A DNA stretch of 64,000 nucleotides from Janibacter corallicola NBRC 107790 (GCF_001570965.1 NZ_BCSR01000006.1:52231-116230), one strand, 5' to 3'; positions 8,536 through 18,210 are shown, counted from the stretch's first letter. The notes: generated from the letters alone by a model not told the origin. A program made the numbers and translations.

Positions 8536-8964
8536 TCACTGCTGGATGTAGGCCTCGAGGTGGTCCCGCTCGGCCGCCAGCGCGTCGATCCGGTGCTTGA
8601 CGATGTCGCCGATGCTCACCACGGCCTGCAGCTTGCCGTCGCGCAGCACGGGCACGTGGCGGATGCGTCGCTCCGTCATCCGGGCGGCGAGGTCGGCGAC
8701 CTGGTCGTCCTCCTCACAGGTCTGCACCTGGCGCGTCATGATCGCGCTCACCGGCCCCTCGAGGACGCCCACCCCGTCCCGGTGCAGCCGTCGCACGACG
8801 TCCCGCTCCGAGACGATGCCGACGACGACACCGTCCCCGGAGGTGACGACGACGGCGCCGATGCCGTGCTCGTCCAACGCGGCGAGCAGCTCGGTGACGG
8901 TCGAGTCGGGCGACACCGTGAACACATCGGTGCCCTTGTTCCGCAGCACGTCCGAGATCTTCAT
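8536..8964 (-). CDS. CBS domain protein
   Basis: A 142-residue cytoplasmic protein made of two CBS motifs (about residues 8-60 and 75-128), each with the usual GVVVGIVSERDVV or KLQAVVSIGDIV strand-helix. Paired CBS motifs form a Bateman module that binds adenine nucleotides, and stand-alone versions usually regulate partners. It is transcribed away from otsA, and its start at 8964 follows TAGCGT by six bases, suggesting leaderless expression. No partner can be named from context; the nearest genes are a kinase (same strand) and the trehalose operon (divergent). Confidence 0.85.
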   Translation of the reverse strand: MKISDVLRNKGTDVFTVSPDSTVTELLAALDEHGIGAVVVTSGDGVVVGIVSERDVVRRLHRDGVGVLEGPVSAIMTRQVQTCEEDDQVADLAARMTERRIRHVPVLRDGKLQAVVSIGDIVKHRIDALAAERDHLEAYIQQ

Positions 8965-8970
8965 GTATCG

Positions 8971-8976
8971 ACGCTA
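8971..8976 (-). promoter_or_regulatory. Leaderless -10 element of the CBS gene
   Basis: TAGCGT on the reverse strand, six bases before the ATG; no Shine-Dalgarno sequence. Confidence 0.55.
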
Positions 8977-9050
8977 CCGGGCCGCCGATCCCAGCGGTAG
9001 CCCTTGCGCGGTACATAGGCTGGTCACCACCGACCGTCAGGAGCACTGCC

Positions 9051-10499
9051 GTGGCCACTCGCAAGTTCGACCTCGTCATCGCCGCCAACCGCCTGCCCGT
9101 CGACCGTGTCGTGGGTCCGGACGGCAGGAACGAGTGGCACCGCTCCCCCGGGGGCCTGGTGACCGCGATGGACTCGGTGATGCGACATCGCGACGGGGCC
9201 TGGGTCGGCTGGGCCGGTGAGGCGGGTGAGGCTCCGGCCCCCTTCGCCGAGGCGGGCATGTGGCTGCACCCGGTGCCGGTCTCGCGGGAGGAGATCACCT
9301 CCTACTACGAGGGCTTCAGCAACGAGACGCTGTGGCCGATCTACCACGACGTCATCGTGCCGGCCCACTTCCACCGGGAGTGGTGGGCGGACTACCGGGC
9401 GGTCAACGAGCGCTTCGCCGAGGCCGTGTGCGACGTCGCCGCGCCGGGCGCGAAGGTGTGGATCCACGACTACCAGCTGCAGCTCGTGCCCGCTCTGGTG
9501 CGCGAGCGGCGCTCCGACGTGCGGATCGGCTGGTTCAACCACATCCCCTTCCCGCCGGTCGAGCTCTTCGCCCAGCTGCCGTGGCGCTCACGCATCATCG
9601 AGGGCCTCCTCGGCGCCGACTACCTCGGCTTCCAGCGCCAGGCCGACGCCCAGAACTTCCTGCGCGCGGCCCGGCAGCTCGACGGGCGCACGACGAAGGG
9701 GGAGACCGTCACCACCACGGACCCGGACGGCTCCGTCCGCGTGGTGCGGGCCTCCGCGGTGCCGATCAGCGTGGACTACGAGGGCCTCGACGAGCTGGCC
9801 CGCACCCCGGCGGTGGAGCAGCGGGCGGAGCAGATCCGGGCCTCGCTCGGCGATCCCGAGGTCGTCATGCTCGGCGTCGACCGCCTCGACTACACCAAGG
9901 GCATCCGGCACCGCCTCAAGGCCTACGAGGAGCTCCTCGTCGATGGCACCCTGCGCTCGCCGGAGGTGACCTTCGTGCAGGTCGCGACGCCCAGTCGGGA
10001 ACGGGTCGCGGCCTACCGGCAGCTGCGCAGCGAGGTGGAGACGACCGTCGGGCGGATCAACGGGACCTACTCGGCGATCGGCCGGCCGGCCCTGCACTAC
10101 CTGCACCGCAGCTACCCGCGCGAGGAGATGGCCGCGCTCTTCCAGATGGCCGACGTCATGCTCGTCACGCCGCTGCGGGACGGGATGAACCTCGTCGCCA
10201 AGGAGTACGTCACGTGCCGCCACGACGACGGCGGCGCCCTCGTGCTCAGCGAGTTCACCGGCGCCTGGCACCACATGAAGCAGGCCTTCGTGTGCAACCC
10301 GCACGACATCGAGGGGCTGAAGCTGACGATGATGCGCGCGATCGAGACCGACCCCCGGCAGAAGCGGCGCCAGATGCGTGCGCTGCGGCGCCAGGTCAGC
10401 GAGAACGACGTGCAGACCTGGGCCGACCGGTTCCTCACGAACCTGGAGCTGGCCCCGGAGCGGCCGGACCGCACCGGGGCGAAGGGGGCCCGGCCGTGA
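9051..10499 (+). CDS. otsA: Trehalose-6-phosphate synthase
   Basis: A 482-residue GT20 enzyme joining UDP-/GDP-glucose and glucose-6-phosphate to trehalose-6-phosphate. Seen: the N-terminal NRLPVDR sugar-phosphate segment, WVGWAG, the conserved WIHDYQLQLVP and GWFNHIPFPP strands, LGVDRLDYTKG nucleotide-sugar motif, and TPLRDGMNLVAKEYV near the C-terminus. Length is normal. GTG at 9051 follows CAGGAG by seven bases; TAGGCT further upstream (9016-9021) is a possible -10, giving a leadered transcript. The stop overlaps the GTG of otsB, so synthase and phosphatase are coupled. Trehalose serves as osmolyte and stress protectant. Confidence 0.95.
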   Translation: MATRKFDLVIAANRLPVDRVVGPDGRNEWHRSPGGLVTAMDSVMRHRDGAWVGWAGEAGEAPAPFAEAGMWLHPVPVSREEITSYYEGFSNETLWPIYHDVIVPAHFHREWWADYRAVNERFAEAVCDVAAPGAKVWIHDYQLQLVPALVRERRSDVRIGWFNHIPFPPVELFAQLPWRSRIIEGLLGADYLGFQRQADAQNFLRAARQLDGRTTKGETVTTTDPDGSVRVVRASAVPISVDYEGLDELARTPAVEQRAEQIRASLGDPEVVMLGVDRLDYTKGIRHRLKAYEELLVDGTLRSPEVTFVQVATPSRERVAAYRQLRSEVETTVGRINGTYSAIGRPALHYLHRSYPREEMAALFQMADVMLVTPLRDGMNLVAKEYVTCRHDDGGALVLSEFTGAWHHMKQAFVCNPHDIEGLKLTMMRAIETDPRQKRRQMRALRRQVSENDVQTWADRFLTNLELAPERPDRTGAKGARP

Positions 10500-11281
10500 C
10501 CGGGGAGGGGGCCGCCGGAGCCCTCGAGCGGGTCGCCGGGGCCGGACGACTGCTCGTGGCAAGTGACTTCGACGGGGTGCTGGCCCCCTTCGTCATGGAC
10601 CCGATGGATGCCCGGGCGCAGGAGGGCACGACCGAGACGCTACGGGCCCTGGCCGCCCTCCCCCGGACCTGGTCCGCCGTCGTCTCCGGCCGCGACCTGG
10701 CCACGCTGGAGGCGCTGACCGGGCTCGCCGGGTCCGCGGTCGTGCGGATCGGCAGCCACGGCGCCGAGACCACCCGGGAGAGCGGGACCGGGCCCACCGC
10801 GGAGGTGGCCGATCGGCTGCGGCGGCTGCGGGAGGCCGTCCACGCCGCCGTGGCGGAGCGCGACCCGGCCATCCGCGTGGAGGAGAAGCCGACCGCCGTG
10901 GTCCTGCACACCCGTGGCCTGGCGCAGGAGAGCGTCGCGGTCGCCGACGAGATCGCCGCGGAGGCGGCCACGGCGGAGGGCGTCGGGCTCCTCACCGGCA
11001 AGGCGGTGCACGAGCTGAGCGTCGTGCGGGCCGACAAGGGCACCGCGCTGCAGGGCCTGGCCGGGGAGCTCGGAGCCGACGCGATCGTCTACCTCGGTGA
11101 CGACGTGACCGACGAGCACGTCTTCGCGGTGCTGGGCCCGCACGACCTCGGCATCAAGGTCGGGGACGGCGAGACCGCGGCGACGGTGCGGCTCACCGAC
11201 GCCACCGAGGTCCCGGGCCTGCTCACCCGGCTGCGGGAGCAGCGCGCGGAGCGCGTGGCCCGCTCGGGGTCGGGACGGTAG
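10496..11281 (+). CDS. otsB: Trehalose-6-phosphate phosphatase
   Basis: A 261-residue HAD-superfamily phosphatase removing phosphate from trehalose-6-phosphate. Motif I is DFDGVLAPF (nucleophile first Asp, about residue 23). The later motif VYLGDDVTDEHVF carries the Mg-binding aspartates, and KGTALQGL the conserved lysine. The usual Thr of motif I (DGTL) is Val here, a tolerated variant in some family members. The GTG start overlaps the otsA stop (GTGA). The next gene begins 10 bases downstream, so the operon continues. Confidence 0.92.
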   Translation: MTGEGAAGALERVAGAGRLLVASDFDGVLAPFVMDPMDARAQEGTTETLRALAALPRTWSAVVSGRDLATLEALTGLAGSAVVRIGSHGAETTRESGTGPTAEVADRLRRLREAVHAAVAERDPAIRVEEKPTAVVLHTRGLAQESVAVADEIAAEAATAEGVGLLTGKAVHELSVVRADKGTALQGLAGELGADAIVYLGDDVTDEHVFAVLGPHDLGIKVGDGETAATVRLTDATEVPGLLTRLREQRAERVARSGSGR

Positions 11282-11291
11282 GCGAGAGGCC

Positions 11292-12539
11292 ATGTCCCTG
11301 GACATCTTCGCCGCCCGGCCGGACCCGGCGCTGCTCGACCTGCCCTGGTCGGTCCCGCTCGCGCAGTGGCCCGAGGACCTCCTCGCGGCGCTGCCCCGGG
11401 GCATCTCCCGGCACGTGGTCCGCTTCGCCCGGCTCTCCGGCGGGATCGTCGCGGTCAAGGAGATCAAGGAGTCGCTCGCCCGCGAGGAGTACCACCTGCT
11501 GCGCAACCTGCGCCGGCTGGACCTGCCCTGCGTCGAGCCGATCGCCGTCGTCGCGGGACGCACCGACGAGGAGGGTGCCCCACTCGATGCCTGCCTCGTC
11601 ACCCGGCACCTGCAGTTCTCCCTCCCGTACCGGGCCCTCTTCAGCCAGCAGCTGCGCGAGGACACCGCCGACCGGCTCGTCGACGCACTCGCGGTGCTGC
11701 TGGCCCGGCTGCACCTCGTGGGCTTCTTCTGGGGGGACGTCTCGCTGTCGAACACCCTCTTCCGCCGCTCCGCCGGGGCCTTCGCCGCCTATCTCGTCGA
11801 CGCCGAGACCGGTGAGCTGCACGACTCCCTCACCGACGGGCAGCGCGAGCACGACCTCGACCTGGCCCGGGTGAACATCGCCGGGGAGATGATGGACCTC
11901 GCGGCCGGTGGGTACCTGCCCGAGGGGCTGGACCCGATCGAGGCCTCCCAGGCCGTCATCGGCCGCTACCGGCACCTGTGGCGCGAGCTGACGGAGGACG
12001 AGACCTTCGAGGTCGGGGAGCGGTGGCGCGTCGACGAGCGCATCCGCCGGCTGAACGCGCTGGGCTTCGACGTCGACGAGCTGGAGATCTCCACCGACCT
12101 CGACGGGTCGTCCATGCGGATCCAGCCGAAGGTGGTCGACGCCGGCCACCACGCCCGCCGGCTGCTGCGGCTGACCGGGCTGGACGTCGAGGACAACCAG
12201 GCCCGGCGGCTGCTCAACGACCTGGACTCCTACACCGCCGCCACGGACCGCCAGGGCGAGGACGAGGAGCTCGTCGCCAACGACTGGCTGACCCTCGTCT
12301 ACCGGCCCACGGTCCGGGCCGTCCCGTCCCGGCTGCGCCGGAAGCTCGAACCCCCGGAGATCTTCCACGAGATCCTCGAGCACCGCTGGTACATGGCCGA
12401 GCGGGCCGGGCACGACATCCCCCTCGAGGAGGCGATCACCGCCTACCTCCGAGACGTCCTGCCGGGGCGACCGGACGAGCAGGCCGTGCTCACCACCGAC
12501 GAACCCGTCCCACCGACCGTGGAGGATGGGTATCCGTGA
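11292..12539 (+). CDS. DUF4032 protein with kinase-like N-terminal half
   Basis: A 415-residue protein of the actinobacterial DUF4032 family. The first half has traits of small-molecule/LPS-type kinases: GIVAVKEIKESLA with a possible ATP-binding Lys, LHLVGFFWGDVSLSNTLF resembling the catalytic HGDxxxxN loop (GD, S, N present), and YLVDAETGEL resembling the metal-binding DxD/E region. The second half (about 190-390) is the DUF4032 domain itself. Its substrate is unknown. ATG at 11292 follows GAGAGG. The gene sits between otsB and an RDD membrane gene with overlapping ends, so it is expressed with trehalose synthesis; a link to trehalose or osmotic response is inferred only. Confidence 0.7.
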   Translation: MSLDIFAARPDPALLDLPWSVPLAQWPEDLLAALPRGISRHVVRFARLSGGIVAVKEIKESLAREEYHLLRNLRRLDLPCVEPIAVVAGRTDEEGAPLDACLVTRHLQFSLPYRALFSQQLREDTADRLVDALAVLLARLHLVGFFWGDVSLSNTLFRRSAGAFAAYLVDAETGELHDSLTDGQREHDLDLARVNIAGEMMDLAAGGYLPEGLDPIEASQAVIGRYRHLWRELTEDETFEVGERWRVDERIRRLNALGFDVDELEISTDLDGSSMRIQPKVVDAGHHARRLLRLTGLDVEDNQARRLLNDLDSYTAATDRQGEDEELVANDWLTLVYRPTVRAVPSRLRRKLEPPEIFHEILEHRWYMAERAGHDIPLEEAITAYLRDVLPGRPDEQAVLTTDEPVPPTVEDGYP

Positions 12540-12967
12540 ACCTCCGCACCGCCGACTTCGTCGACCGGATCCCGGCCGGGATCATCGACGAGCTCATCCC
12601 GGGCCTCGCGGCGCTCTTCGTGGGAGTCCTCGGCCTGATCGTGCTCCTCGCCGGCGACTCGGGCGCGCTCGTCGCCGTGGGGCTCGTCCTGCTCGGCCTG
12701 GCCCTCCTGGTCGACATCGCGCTCATCGTCTGGAACCGGGTGGTGCTCGTGGTCCGCACCGGTCAGAGCATCGGCAAGCGGGTCTGCGGGCTGCAGGTGG
12801 TCGACGCCACGAGCGGTCTGCCCCCGGCGGTCGGCCCCGCGCTGCTGCGGGAGCTGGTGGGCCGGGTGGCAGGGGTCTTCTCGTGGCTGTGGGTGCTCAT
12901 CGACGACCAGGACCGGTCGCTGGCCGACCTCGCCGCGGGCACCATCGTGGTCCACCACGGAGGGTGA
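12536..12967 (+). CDS. RDD family membrane protein
   Basis: A 143-residue protein with two strong hydrophobic segments (about residues 24-45 and 48-70) and a conserved C-terminal RDD-type pattern (GQSIGKRVCGLQVVD, LLRELVGR, SLADLAAGT). RDD proteins are small multi-pass membrane proteins with no firm general function; some relate to ion homeostasis. The GTG at 12536 overlaps the DUF4032 stop (GTGA), making this the last gene of the otsA-otsB-DUF4032-RDD operon. A convergent membrane protein gene ends 21 bases away. Confidence 0.8.
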   Translation: MNLRTADFVDRIPAGIIDELIPGLAALFVGVLGLIVLLAGDSGALVAVGLVLLGLALLVDIALIVWNRVVLVVRTGQSIGKRVCGLQVVDATSGLPPAVGPALLRELVGRVAGVFSWLWVLIDDQDRSLADLAAGTIVVHHGG

Positions 12968-12988
12968 CGGCAGGCCCCCTTCGCCCGC

Positions 12989-13468
12989 TCAGGGACGGGG
13001 CCGGCGGTACCAGGCCGTCGCCGGGCGCTGCCAGATCGCGATGACGGCGACGAGCCCGCACGGCAGGGTGAGCAGGTCGGCGATGAGCGGCACCGGGTCG
13101 GCGACGCTGATCAACCAGCAGATCGACACGAGCACGTAGAGGCCGAAGAGCAGGGTCCCCACGACCCGCGACCACTCCGCCCCGCGCCCGGTCAGCCAGG
13201 CCATGACGAGCCACAGCGCGGCGATCCCGAAGGAGATCGCGACCACGAAGATGACGCCGACCGCGAGGACGAGGCCGAGCATCTCGAGGGTGCCGTCCTC
13301 GCTGAGGGCGCGCTCGACCTCGCCGCGGAAGTCCTGCCAGTCCGCGGCGAGGGTGAGCGGACCCGCCAGGGCAGTGAGGACCGCGGCCGCCACCATCGCG
13401 ACCCACGCGATGGTGATCGCGGCCGGTCTGGTCATGGGCCACTGCGGCTGCTGCGGAGTGACACCCAC
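12989..13468 (-). CDS. Four-helix membrane protein of unknown function
   Basis: A 159-residue protein with four predicted transmembrane segments (about 17-40, 62-90, 103-122, 127-146) and short basic tails. I recognise no family motif. The GTG at 13468 lies four bases after the rlmB stop, so it is probably co-transcribed with cysS and rlmB; an internal ATG at 13435 is an alternative start. It could be an accessory membrane protein, but nothing in the sequence indicates function. Confidence 0.6.
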   Translation of the reverse strand: MGVTPQQPQWPMTRPAAITIAWVAMVAAAVLTALAGPLTLAADWQDFRGEVERALSEDGTLEMLGLVLAVGVIFVVAISFGIAALWLVMAWLTGRGAEWSRVVGTLLFGLYVLVSICWLISVADPVPLIADLLTLPCGLVAVIAIWQRPATAWYRRPRP

Positions 13469-13472
13469 CCGC

Positions 13473-14420
13473 TCAACCTCTCCGCAGCCGGAAGATCTCG
13501 TAGAGCGTGACGCCGGCGGCGACTCCTGCGTTGAGGGACTCCACCGCGCTGCTCATCGGCACCGACACGATCTGGTCGCAGGTCTCGCCCACGAGCCGGG
13601 AGAGCCCCTTGCCCTCGCTGCCGACGACCACGACGAGCGGGGTGTCGGCCAGCTCCAGACCGGGCAGCTCGACGTCACCGTCCATGTCCAGACCGATGAC
13701 GAAGAAGCCGGCCCTGCGGTAGTCCTCGAGGGCCCGCGTGAGGTTGCTGGCGCGGGCCACCGGGATCCGCGCCGCCGCACCGGCGGAGGTCTTCCACGCC
13801 GAGGCGGTCATGCCGGCGCTGCGCCGCTGCGGCACGACCACACCGTGGCCCCCGAAGGCACCGACCGAGCGGACGATGGCACCGAGGTTGCGCGGGTCGG
13901 TGATCCCGTCCAGCGCCACGACGAGCGGGGTGCCCGGCAGCTGGGAGTTGATGAGGTCCTTCGGGTACGCGTACTCGTACGGCGGCACCTGCAGGGCCAG
14001 GCCCTGGTGCACGGCCCCGTCGGTGAGGCGGTCCAGCTCCTGGCGGGAGGCCTCCATGATCGGGATGTCCAGCCCGGCCGCGGCCTTGAGGGCCTCCTTG
14101 ACCCGGTCGTCCCCCTCGATCCGTCCGGCGAGGTACATCGTCGTCGCCGGCACCCCGGCGCGCAGTGCCTCGATGACGGAGTTGCGCCCGGCGATGACCT
14201 CGCTCGAGTCCGCCTTGCGCCGCGGGGCCGACCGGCCCCCGTCACGGCGGCGGGAGTCCCGGCCGGCCTGGTACTTCTTGTGGTTCGGGCGGTCCTCTGC
14301 CCGCGGTGTCGGTCCCTTGCCCTCGAGTCCCTTGCGCCGCTGGCCGCCGGACCCGACGGTCGGTCCCTTCTTCGAGCCGCTCCGGCGGACGGCTCCGCGG
14401 CGGCCGCTGTTGCCGGCCAT
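13473..14420 (-). CDS. rlmB: 23S rRNA (guanosine-2'-O)-methyltransferase RlmB, TrmH/SpoU family
   Basis: A 315-residue SPOUT methyltransferase. Residues 1-70 are a basic, low-complexity extension. About 75-150 is the SpoU substrate-binding domain ([14 protein letters not shown]), and 165-315 the knotted catalytic domain with [30 protein letters not shown] and [19 protein letters not shown]. The enzyme 2'-O-methylates G2251-equivalent in the peptidyl-transferase region of 23S rRNA using SAM. Its ATG shares one base with the cysS stop (TGATG), the usual actinobacterial cysS-rlmB pairing. The long charged N-terminal tail is common in actinobacterial orthologues. Confidence 0.9.
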   Translation of the reverse strand: MAGNSGRRGAVRRSGSKKGPTVGSGGQRRKGLEGKGPTPRAEDRPNHKKYQAGRDSRRRDGGRSAPRRKADSSEVIAGRNSVIEALRAGVPATTMYLAGRIEGDDRVKEALKAAAGLDIPIMEASRQELDRLTDGAVHQGLALQVPPYEYAYPKDLINSQLPGTPLVVALDGITDPRNLGAIVRSVGAFGGHGVVVPQRRSAGMTASAWKTSAGAAARIPVARASNLTRALEDYRRAGFFVIGLDMDGDVELPGLELADTPLVVVVGSEGKGLSRLVGETCDQIVSVPMSSAVESLNAGVAAGVTLYEIFRLRRG

Positions 14421-15853
14421 CAGTGCTCCCTCCGCGTCAGGGTCCAGCGGGCGCCGCTCGGGGTGTCCTCGAGGGTGATACCGGCGGCCGTCAGCTCGTC
14501 GCGGATCCGGTCGGCGGTCTCGAAGTCGCGCGCGGCCCGGGCCTCGGCACGGGCCTCGATCTGGGTGCGCACGACCGCGTCGAGGGCACCGGCCAGCTCG
14601 TCCTCGCGTCCCCCCGCGCCACCGGCCCACACTCCGGAGAGCGGGTTGACGCCGAGCACGTCGGTCATGGCGACCACGGTGAGCGCGATCTGGGCCGCCT
14701 CGTCGCGGGCCCCCTCGTCGAGTGCGGTGTTGCCGCTGCGGACGGTCTCGTGGATGACCGCGAGCGCGCCGGTGACACCCAGGTCGTCGTCCATCGCCTC
14801 GGCGAACTCGACCGGCAGCTCCACGGCCGGGTCGGCCTCCAGGACGGTGTGGGTCGGCAGCGCCCGGCGCAGGAAGCCCTCGATCCGTTCGACGGCGGAG
14901 GCGGCCTCGTCGAGGGACCCGACGTGGTACTCGATCATCGAGCGGTAGTGGGCGGCCGTGAGGAAGTAGCGCACGGTGAGTGGGTCGTGCTCGGTGACGA
15001 GGTGCTGGACCTCCATGGCGTTGCCGAGGGACTTGCCCATCTTCTCGCCCTTGACCGTCACCCAGCCGTTGTGCAGCCAGTAGCCGGCGAAGTCGTACCC
15101 GGCGGCGTGGGACTGCGCCTGCTCGTTCTCGTGGTGGGGGAAGCGCAGGTCGATCCCGCCGCCGTGGATGTCGAAGGCATCGCCGAGGTACTTGCGCGCC
15201 ATGGCCGAGCACTCCAGGTGCCAGCCGGGGCGCCCGGTGCCGTAGGGGGTGGGCCAGCTGGCCGTGTCCGGTTCCTCGGGCTTGGCCCCCTTCCACAGGG
15301 CGAAGTCGCGCGGGTCGCGCTTGCCACGGGGATCGGCGTCGTCCGCGGCGACCATGTCATCGAGGCTCTGGTTGCTCAACCGCCCGTACTCTGCCCAGCT
15401 GCGCACGTCGAAGTAGACGTCGCCGGAGCCGTCGTTCGCGGGGTAGGCGTGGCCCCGCTCGATGAGCCGGTCGATGAGTCCGACCATCTCGGGGACGTGG
15501 CCCGTGGCGCGCGGCTCGTAGGTCGGCGGCAGCACCCCGAGCAGCTCCAGCGCCTCGGCGGTGTAGCGCTCGTTGCGATAGCTGAGGGCCCACCACGGCT
15601 CGTCGGTCCCGTCCGCCTTGCGCAGGATCTTGTCGTCGATGTCGGTCACGTTGCGCACGAGGGTGACGTCGTACCCGTGACCGCGCACGAGCCAGCGCCG
15701 CAGGATGTCGAAGGCGACGGCGAAACGCAGGTGCCCGATGTGCGGGGCGCCCTGGGTGGTGAGGCCGCAGATGTACATGCCGACCTTCCCGGGGGTCACC
15801 GGGACGAAGTCGCGCTGGGTGCGCGTGGCGGAGTCGAAGAGCTGCAGGGTCAC
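14420..15853 (-). CDS. cysS: Cysteinyl-tRNA synthetase
   Basis: A class I aminoacyl-tRNA synthetase of about 477 residues. Present: the zinc/active-site Cys in YICGLTTQG, the HIGH motif (APHIGHLRF), zinc ligands in HLECSAM and FPHHENE, and KMSKS as KMGKS in [11 protein letters not shown] start at GTG 15853 gives [11 protein letters not shown], matching the usual N-terminus, and it stands seven bases after TAGCCT (leaderless pattern). The in-frame GTG at 15859 would sit directly on that hexamer and is less likely. The divergent gene at 15894 shares the short promoter region. Confidence 0.93.
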   Translation of the reverse strand: MTLQLFDSATRTQRDFVPVTPGKVGMYICGLTTQGAPHIGHLRFAVAFDILRRWLVRGHGYDVTLVRNVTDIDDKILRKADGTDEPWWALSYRNERYTAEALELLGVLPPTYEPRATGHVPEMVGLIDRLIERGHAYPANDGSGDVYFDVRSWAEYGRLSNQSLDDMVAADDADPRGKRDPRDFALWKGAKPEEPDTASWPTPYGTGRPGWHLECSAMARKYLGDAFDIHGGGIDLRFPHHENEQAQSHAAGYDFAGYWLHNGWVTVKGEKMGKSLGNAMEVQHLVTEHDPLTVRYFLTAAHYRSMIEYHVGSLDEAASAVERIEGFLRRALPTHTVLEADPAVELPVEFAEAMDDDLGVTGALAVIHETVRSGNTALDEGARDEAAQIALTVVAMTDVLGVNPLSGVWAGGAGGREDELAGALDAVVRTQIEARAEARAARDFETADRIRDELTAAGITLEDTPSGARWTLTRREH

Positions 15854-15860
15854 GCGCACA

Positions 15861-15866
15861 AGGCTA
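15861..15866 (-). promoter_or_regulatory. Leaderless -10 element of cysS
   Basis: TAGCCT on the reverse strand, seven bases before GTG 15853. It decides between two in-frame GTG starts. Confidence 0.55.
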
Positions 15867-15881
15867 ACGGGCGCGGTGGAC

Positions 15882-15887
15882 TACCTT
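15882..15887 (+). promoter_or_regulatory. Leaderless -10 element of the 15894 membrane gene
   Basis: TACCTT, six bases before GTG 15894. It is divergent from the cysS element 15 bases away. Confidence 0.5.
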
Positions 15888-15893
15888 GGGCGC

Positions 15894-16379
15894 GTGGCAG
15901 CACAGGACGTCGACCCGCTGGCCGTGCAGGTCCCCACGTGGGCGGCGCTGGTCCTTGCGCTGGCCGTCGCCACGTGGAGCCTCGCGGTCGGCATCGGTCT
16001 GCAGCGCAGGCTGATCCGCATCTGGTTCCGCCCGGGCGCCGGGGCCCTGCCCACGACCGGTCGCGTGCTGCTCCTGCACCTGGTGATCGTCGCCGCCGGC
16101 GTGGCCGGCTCCGTCCTCGTGCTGCAGCTGCGGGAGGCGACGACGCCTGCCTCGTTGGTGTGTTGCGCGGGGCTCCTGCTCGTCGTGGTCCCCCTCGGAC
16201 CGCTCGTCGCGAGCCTGCTTCCGGCGGGGGCACGCGGCCCGAGCCCGGACCGGCAGACCCTCGTGGCGGCCGGGGCCACACTCGCCCAGGCGAGGGTCGT
16301 CCGGGGCCTCGGGTTCCCCTTCGCCATCCTCGAGATGGGGATCCTCATCGCGCTGACGCTCGCTGCCCTCGCGGCCTGA
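15894..16379 (+). CDS. Small membrane protein of unknown function
   Basis: A 161-residue hydrophobic protein with four predicted transmembrane helices (about 13-34, 58-78, 88-110, 138-160). No recognisable family motif. The start is taken as GTG 15894 because TACCTT lies six bases before it and no ribosome site is visible; coding potential upstream overlaps cysS on the other strand. It is divergent from cysS and convergent with the metallo-beta-lactamase gene, from which a strong hairpin separates it. Confidence 0.6.
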   Translation: MAAQDVDPLAVQVPTWAALVLALAVATWSLAVGIGLQRRLIRIWFRPGAGALPTTGRVLLLHLVIVAAGVAGSVLVLQLREATTPASLVCCAGLLLVVVPLGPLVASLLPAGARGPSPDRQTLVAAGATLAQARVVRGLGFPFAILEMGILIALTLAALAA

Positions 16380-16392
16380 CCGCGAGGGCAGC
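16362..16392. terminator. Bidirectional terminator between convergent genes
   Basis: A perfect 13-bp stem (GCTGCCCTCGCGG / CCGCGAGGGCAGC) with a five-base loop that contains part of the stop codon of the upstream membrane gene; the convergent MBL gene ends at 16401. Confidence 0.8.
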
Positions 16393-16400
16393 GGGCCGCT

Positions 16401-17012
16401 TCAGTCCGTGATGTTCGGCGCCTCGGCGGCGATCGTCGTGTCCGGCCCGTGGCCGGTGTGCACGACCGTCTCCGCGGGGAGGGTCAGCAGCTTCTCGCGG
16501 ATCGACTCCACGATCGTCGGGTAGTCGGAGTAGGAGCGCCCGGTCGCGCCGGGGCCGCCGTTGAAGAGGGTGTCGCCGGAGAAGAGCACCCCGAGCTCCG
16601 GGACGTGCAGGCAGCACGCACCCGGCGCGTGACCGGGCGTGTGCAGCACGGTCAGGTCGGTACCGGCGACGGTGATGACCTGGCCGTGGGCCAGGGCGCC
16701 GTCCGGCGCCCGGTCCGGGTAGGTCATCTGCCACAACGGGGCCTCGTCCGGGTGCACCCAGATGGGTGCCCCCTTCGCGTCGGCGACCTCGGCGGCGGCG
16801 TTGACGTGGTCGTTGTGCGCGTGGGTGGACACGATCGCGAGCAACCGGCGCTCGCCGACCGCCTCGAGGATCGGGGCGGCCTCGTGACCGGCGTCGATGA
16901 CGATGCACTCATCGTCGTCCCCGACGATCCACACGTTGTTGTCCACCTCCCAGGAGCCGCCGTCCAGCTCGAAGGCGCCCGAGGTGATGACCTTCTCGAT
17001 GCGGGCGGTCAC
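16401..17012 (-). CDS. Metallo-beta-lactamase-fold hydrolase, probable S-formylmycothiol hydrolase
   Basis: A 203-residue glyoxalase II-like protein. The metal-binding motif [10 protein letters not shown] (about 63-72), [19 protein letters not shown] and the final HTGHGPDTT supply the expected His/Asp ligands. The GTG start overlaps the mscR stop (GTGA). The same gene pair occurs in mycobacteria (Rv2259-Rv2260), where the MBL protein is thought to complete formaldehyde oxidation by hydrolysing S-formylmycothiol. The substrate here is inferred from that pairing, not from active-site residues. Confidence 0.82.
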   Translation of the reverse strand: MTARIEKVITSGAFELDGGSWEVDNNVWIVGDDDECIVIDAGHEAAPILEAVGERRLLAIVSTHAHNDHVNAAAEVADAKGAPIWVHPDEAPLWQMTYPDRAPDGALAHGQVITVAGTDLTVLHTPGHAPGACCLHVPELGVLFSGDTLFNGGPGATGRSYSDYPTIVESIREKLLTLPAETVVHTGHGPDTTIAAEAPNITD

Positions 17013-18094
17013 AGGACCACCACCGAGCGGAGCACCTCACCGGCGTGCATCTTGGTGAAGGCGGACTCGACGTCACCCAGGCCGATGCGCTCGGAGACGA
17101 AGCGGTCCAGGTCGAAGCGTCCCTGGCGGTAGAGGTCGACGAGCATCGGGAAGTCGCGGCTCGGCAGGCAGTCGCCGTACCAGCTGGACTTCAGCGCCCC
17201 ACCCCGGCCGAAGATCTCGATCATCGGGAGGGTGACCTCCTTGTCCGGTGTCGGCACGCCGACGAGCACGACCCGGCCGGCGAGGTCGCGGGCGTAGAAG
17301 GCCTGCTCGTAGGTCTCGGGCAGGCCGACCGCCTCGACGACGACGTCGGCGCCGAAGCCGCCGGTCAGCTCGCGCACCCGCTCGACGGTGTCCTCGCGGC
17401 TCGCGTCGATGGTGTGGGTGGCGCCGAACTCCTTCGCGGTCTCGAGCTTCCGCGGGTCGCGGTCGACGGCGATGATCGTCGTCGCGCCGGCGACGACGGC
17501 ACCGGCGATGGCGGCGTCGCCGACGCCCCCGCACCCGATGACGGCGATGGACTCGCCGCGGGTGACCTCGCCGGTGTTGACGGCGGCGCCGAAGCCGGCC
17601 ATGACGCCGCACCCGAGCAGCCCGACCGCGGCGGCGTCGGCGTCCGGGTCGACCTTGGTGCACTGGCCGGCGGCGACGAGGGTCTTCTCGGCGAAGGCGC
17701 CGATGCCCAGCGCGGGGCTGAGCACGGTGCCGTCGGTGAGCGTCATGGGCTGCTCGGCGTTGTGGGTGTCGAAGCAGTAGTGCGGCTTGCCCTTGCGACA
17801 GGCACGGCACTGGCCGCACACGGCGCGCCAGTTGAGGATGACCGGGTCGCCGGGTGCGACCTCGGTGACGCCCTCACCGACGGCCTCGACGACGCCCGAG
17901 GCCTCGTGGCCGAGGAGGAACGGGAACTCGTCGTTGATGCCGCCGTCCCGGTAGGCGAGGTCGGTGTGGCAGACGCCGCACGTGCTGACCTTCACGACGG
18001 CCTCGCCGGGGCCGGGGTCCGGGACGACGATGTCGACGACCTCGACCTCGGCGTCCTTGCTGCGGGCGATGACGCCCTTGACGGTCTGCGGCAC
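17009..18094 (-). CDS. mscR: S-(hydroxymethyl)mycothiol dehydrogenase (formaldehyde dehydrogenase)
   Basis: A 361-residue zinc-dependent medium-chain alcohol dehydrogenase. Catalytic-zinc ligands are in CGVCHTDL and GHEASGVV. The structural-zinc cysteines [15 protein letters not shown] are complete, and the NAD-binding GCGGVGDAA motif is at about residue 190. The enzyme oxidises the formaldehyde-mycothiol adduct. GTG 18094 is preceded by AAGGAG at eight bases. It is coupled to the MBL hydrolase. mshA and mshD elsewhere in this window show that the host makes mycothiol, supporting the assignment over a generic alcohol dehydrogenase. Confidence 0.9.
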   Translation of the reverse strand: MPQTVKGVIARSKDAEVEVVDIVVPDPGPGEAVVKVSTCGVCHTDLAYRDGGINDEFPFLLGHEASGVVEAVGEGVTEVAPGDPVILNWRAVCGQCRACRKGKPHYCFDTHNAEQPMTLTDGTVLSPALGIGAFAEKTLVAAGQCTKVDPDADAAAVGLLGCGVMAGFGAAVNTGEVTRGESIAVIGCGGVGDAAIAGAVVAGATTIIAVDRDPRKLETAKEFGATHTIDASREDTVERVRELTGGFGADVVVEAVGLPETYEQAFYARDLAGRVVLVGVPTPDKEVTLPMIEIFGRGGALKSSWYGDCLPSRDFPMLVDLYRQGRFDLDRFVSERIGLGDVESAFTKMHAGEVLRSVVVL

Positions 18095-18189
18095 GGGAGA
18101 CTCCTTCCTGCGTCGGGGCACGGGATGCCCCCTTCGCGCTCCATCGTGTCCCACGGCCGAAGGGAGCGGCCACCCCGCCCCGGCCCCCG

Positions 18190-18210
18190 GCTGGCGGCGC
18201 CACCGCCAGC
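18190..18210. promoter_or_regulatory. Perfect inverted repeat between mscR and the small regulator
   Basis: GCTGGCGG, five bases, CCGCCAGC. It lies between divergent genes, so an operator is likelier than a terminator. The adjacent wHTH regulator at 18261 is the obvious candidate to bind it. Confidence 0.4.
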
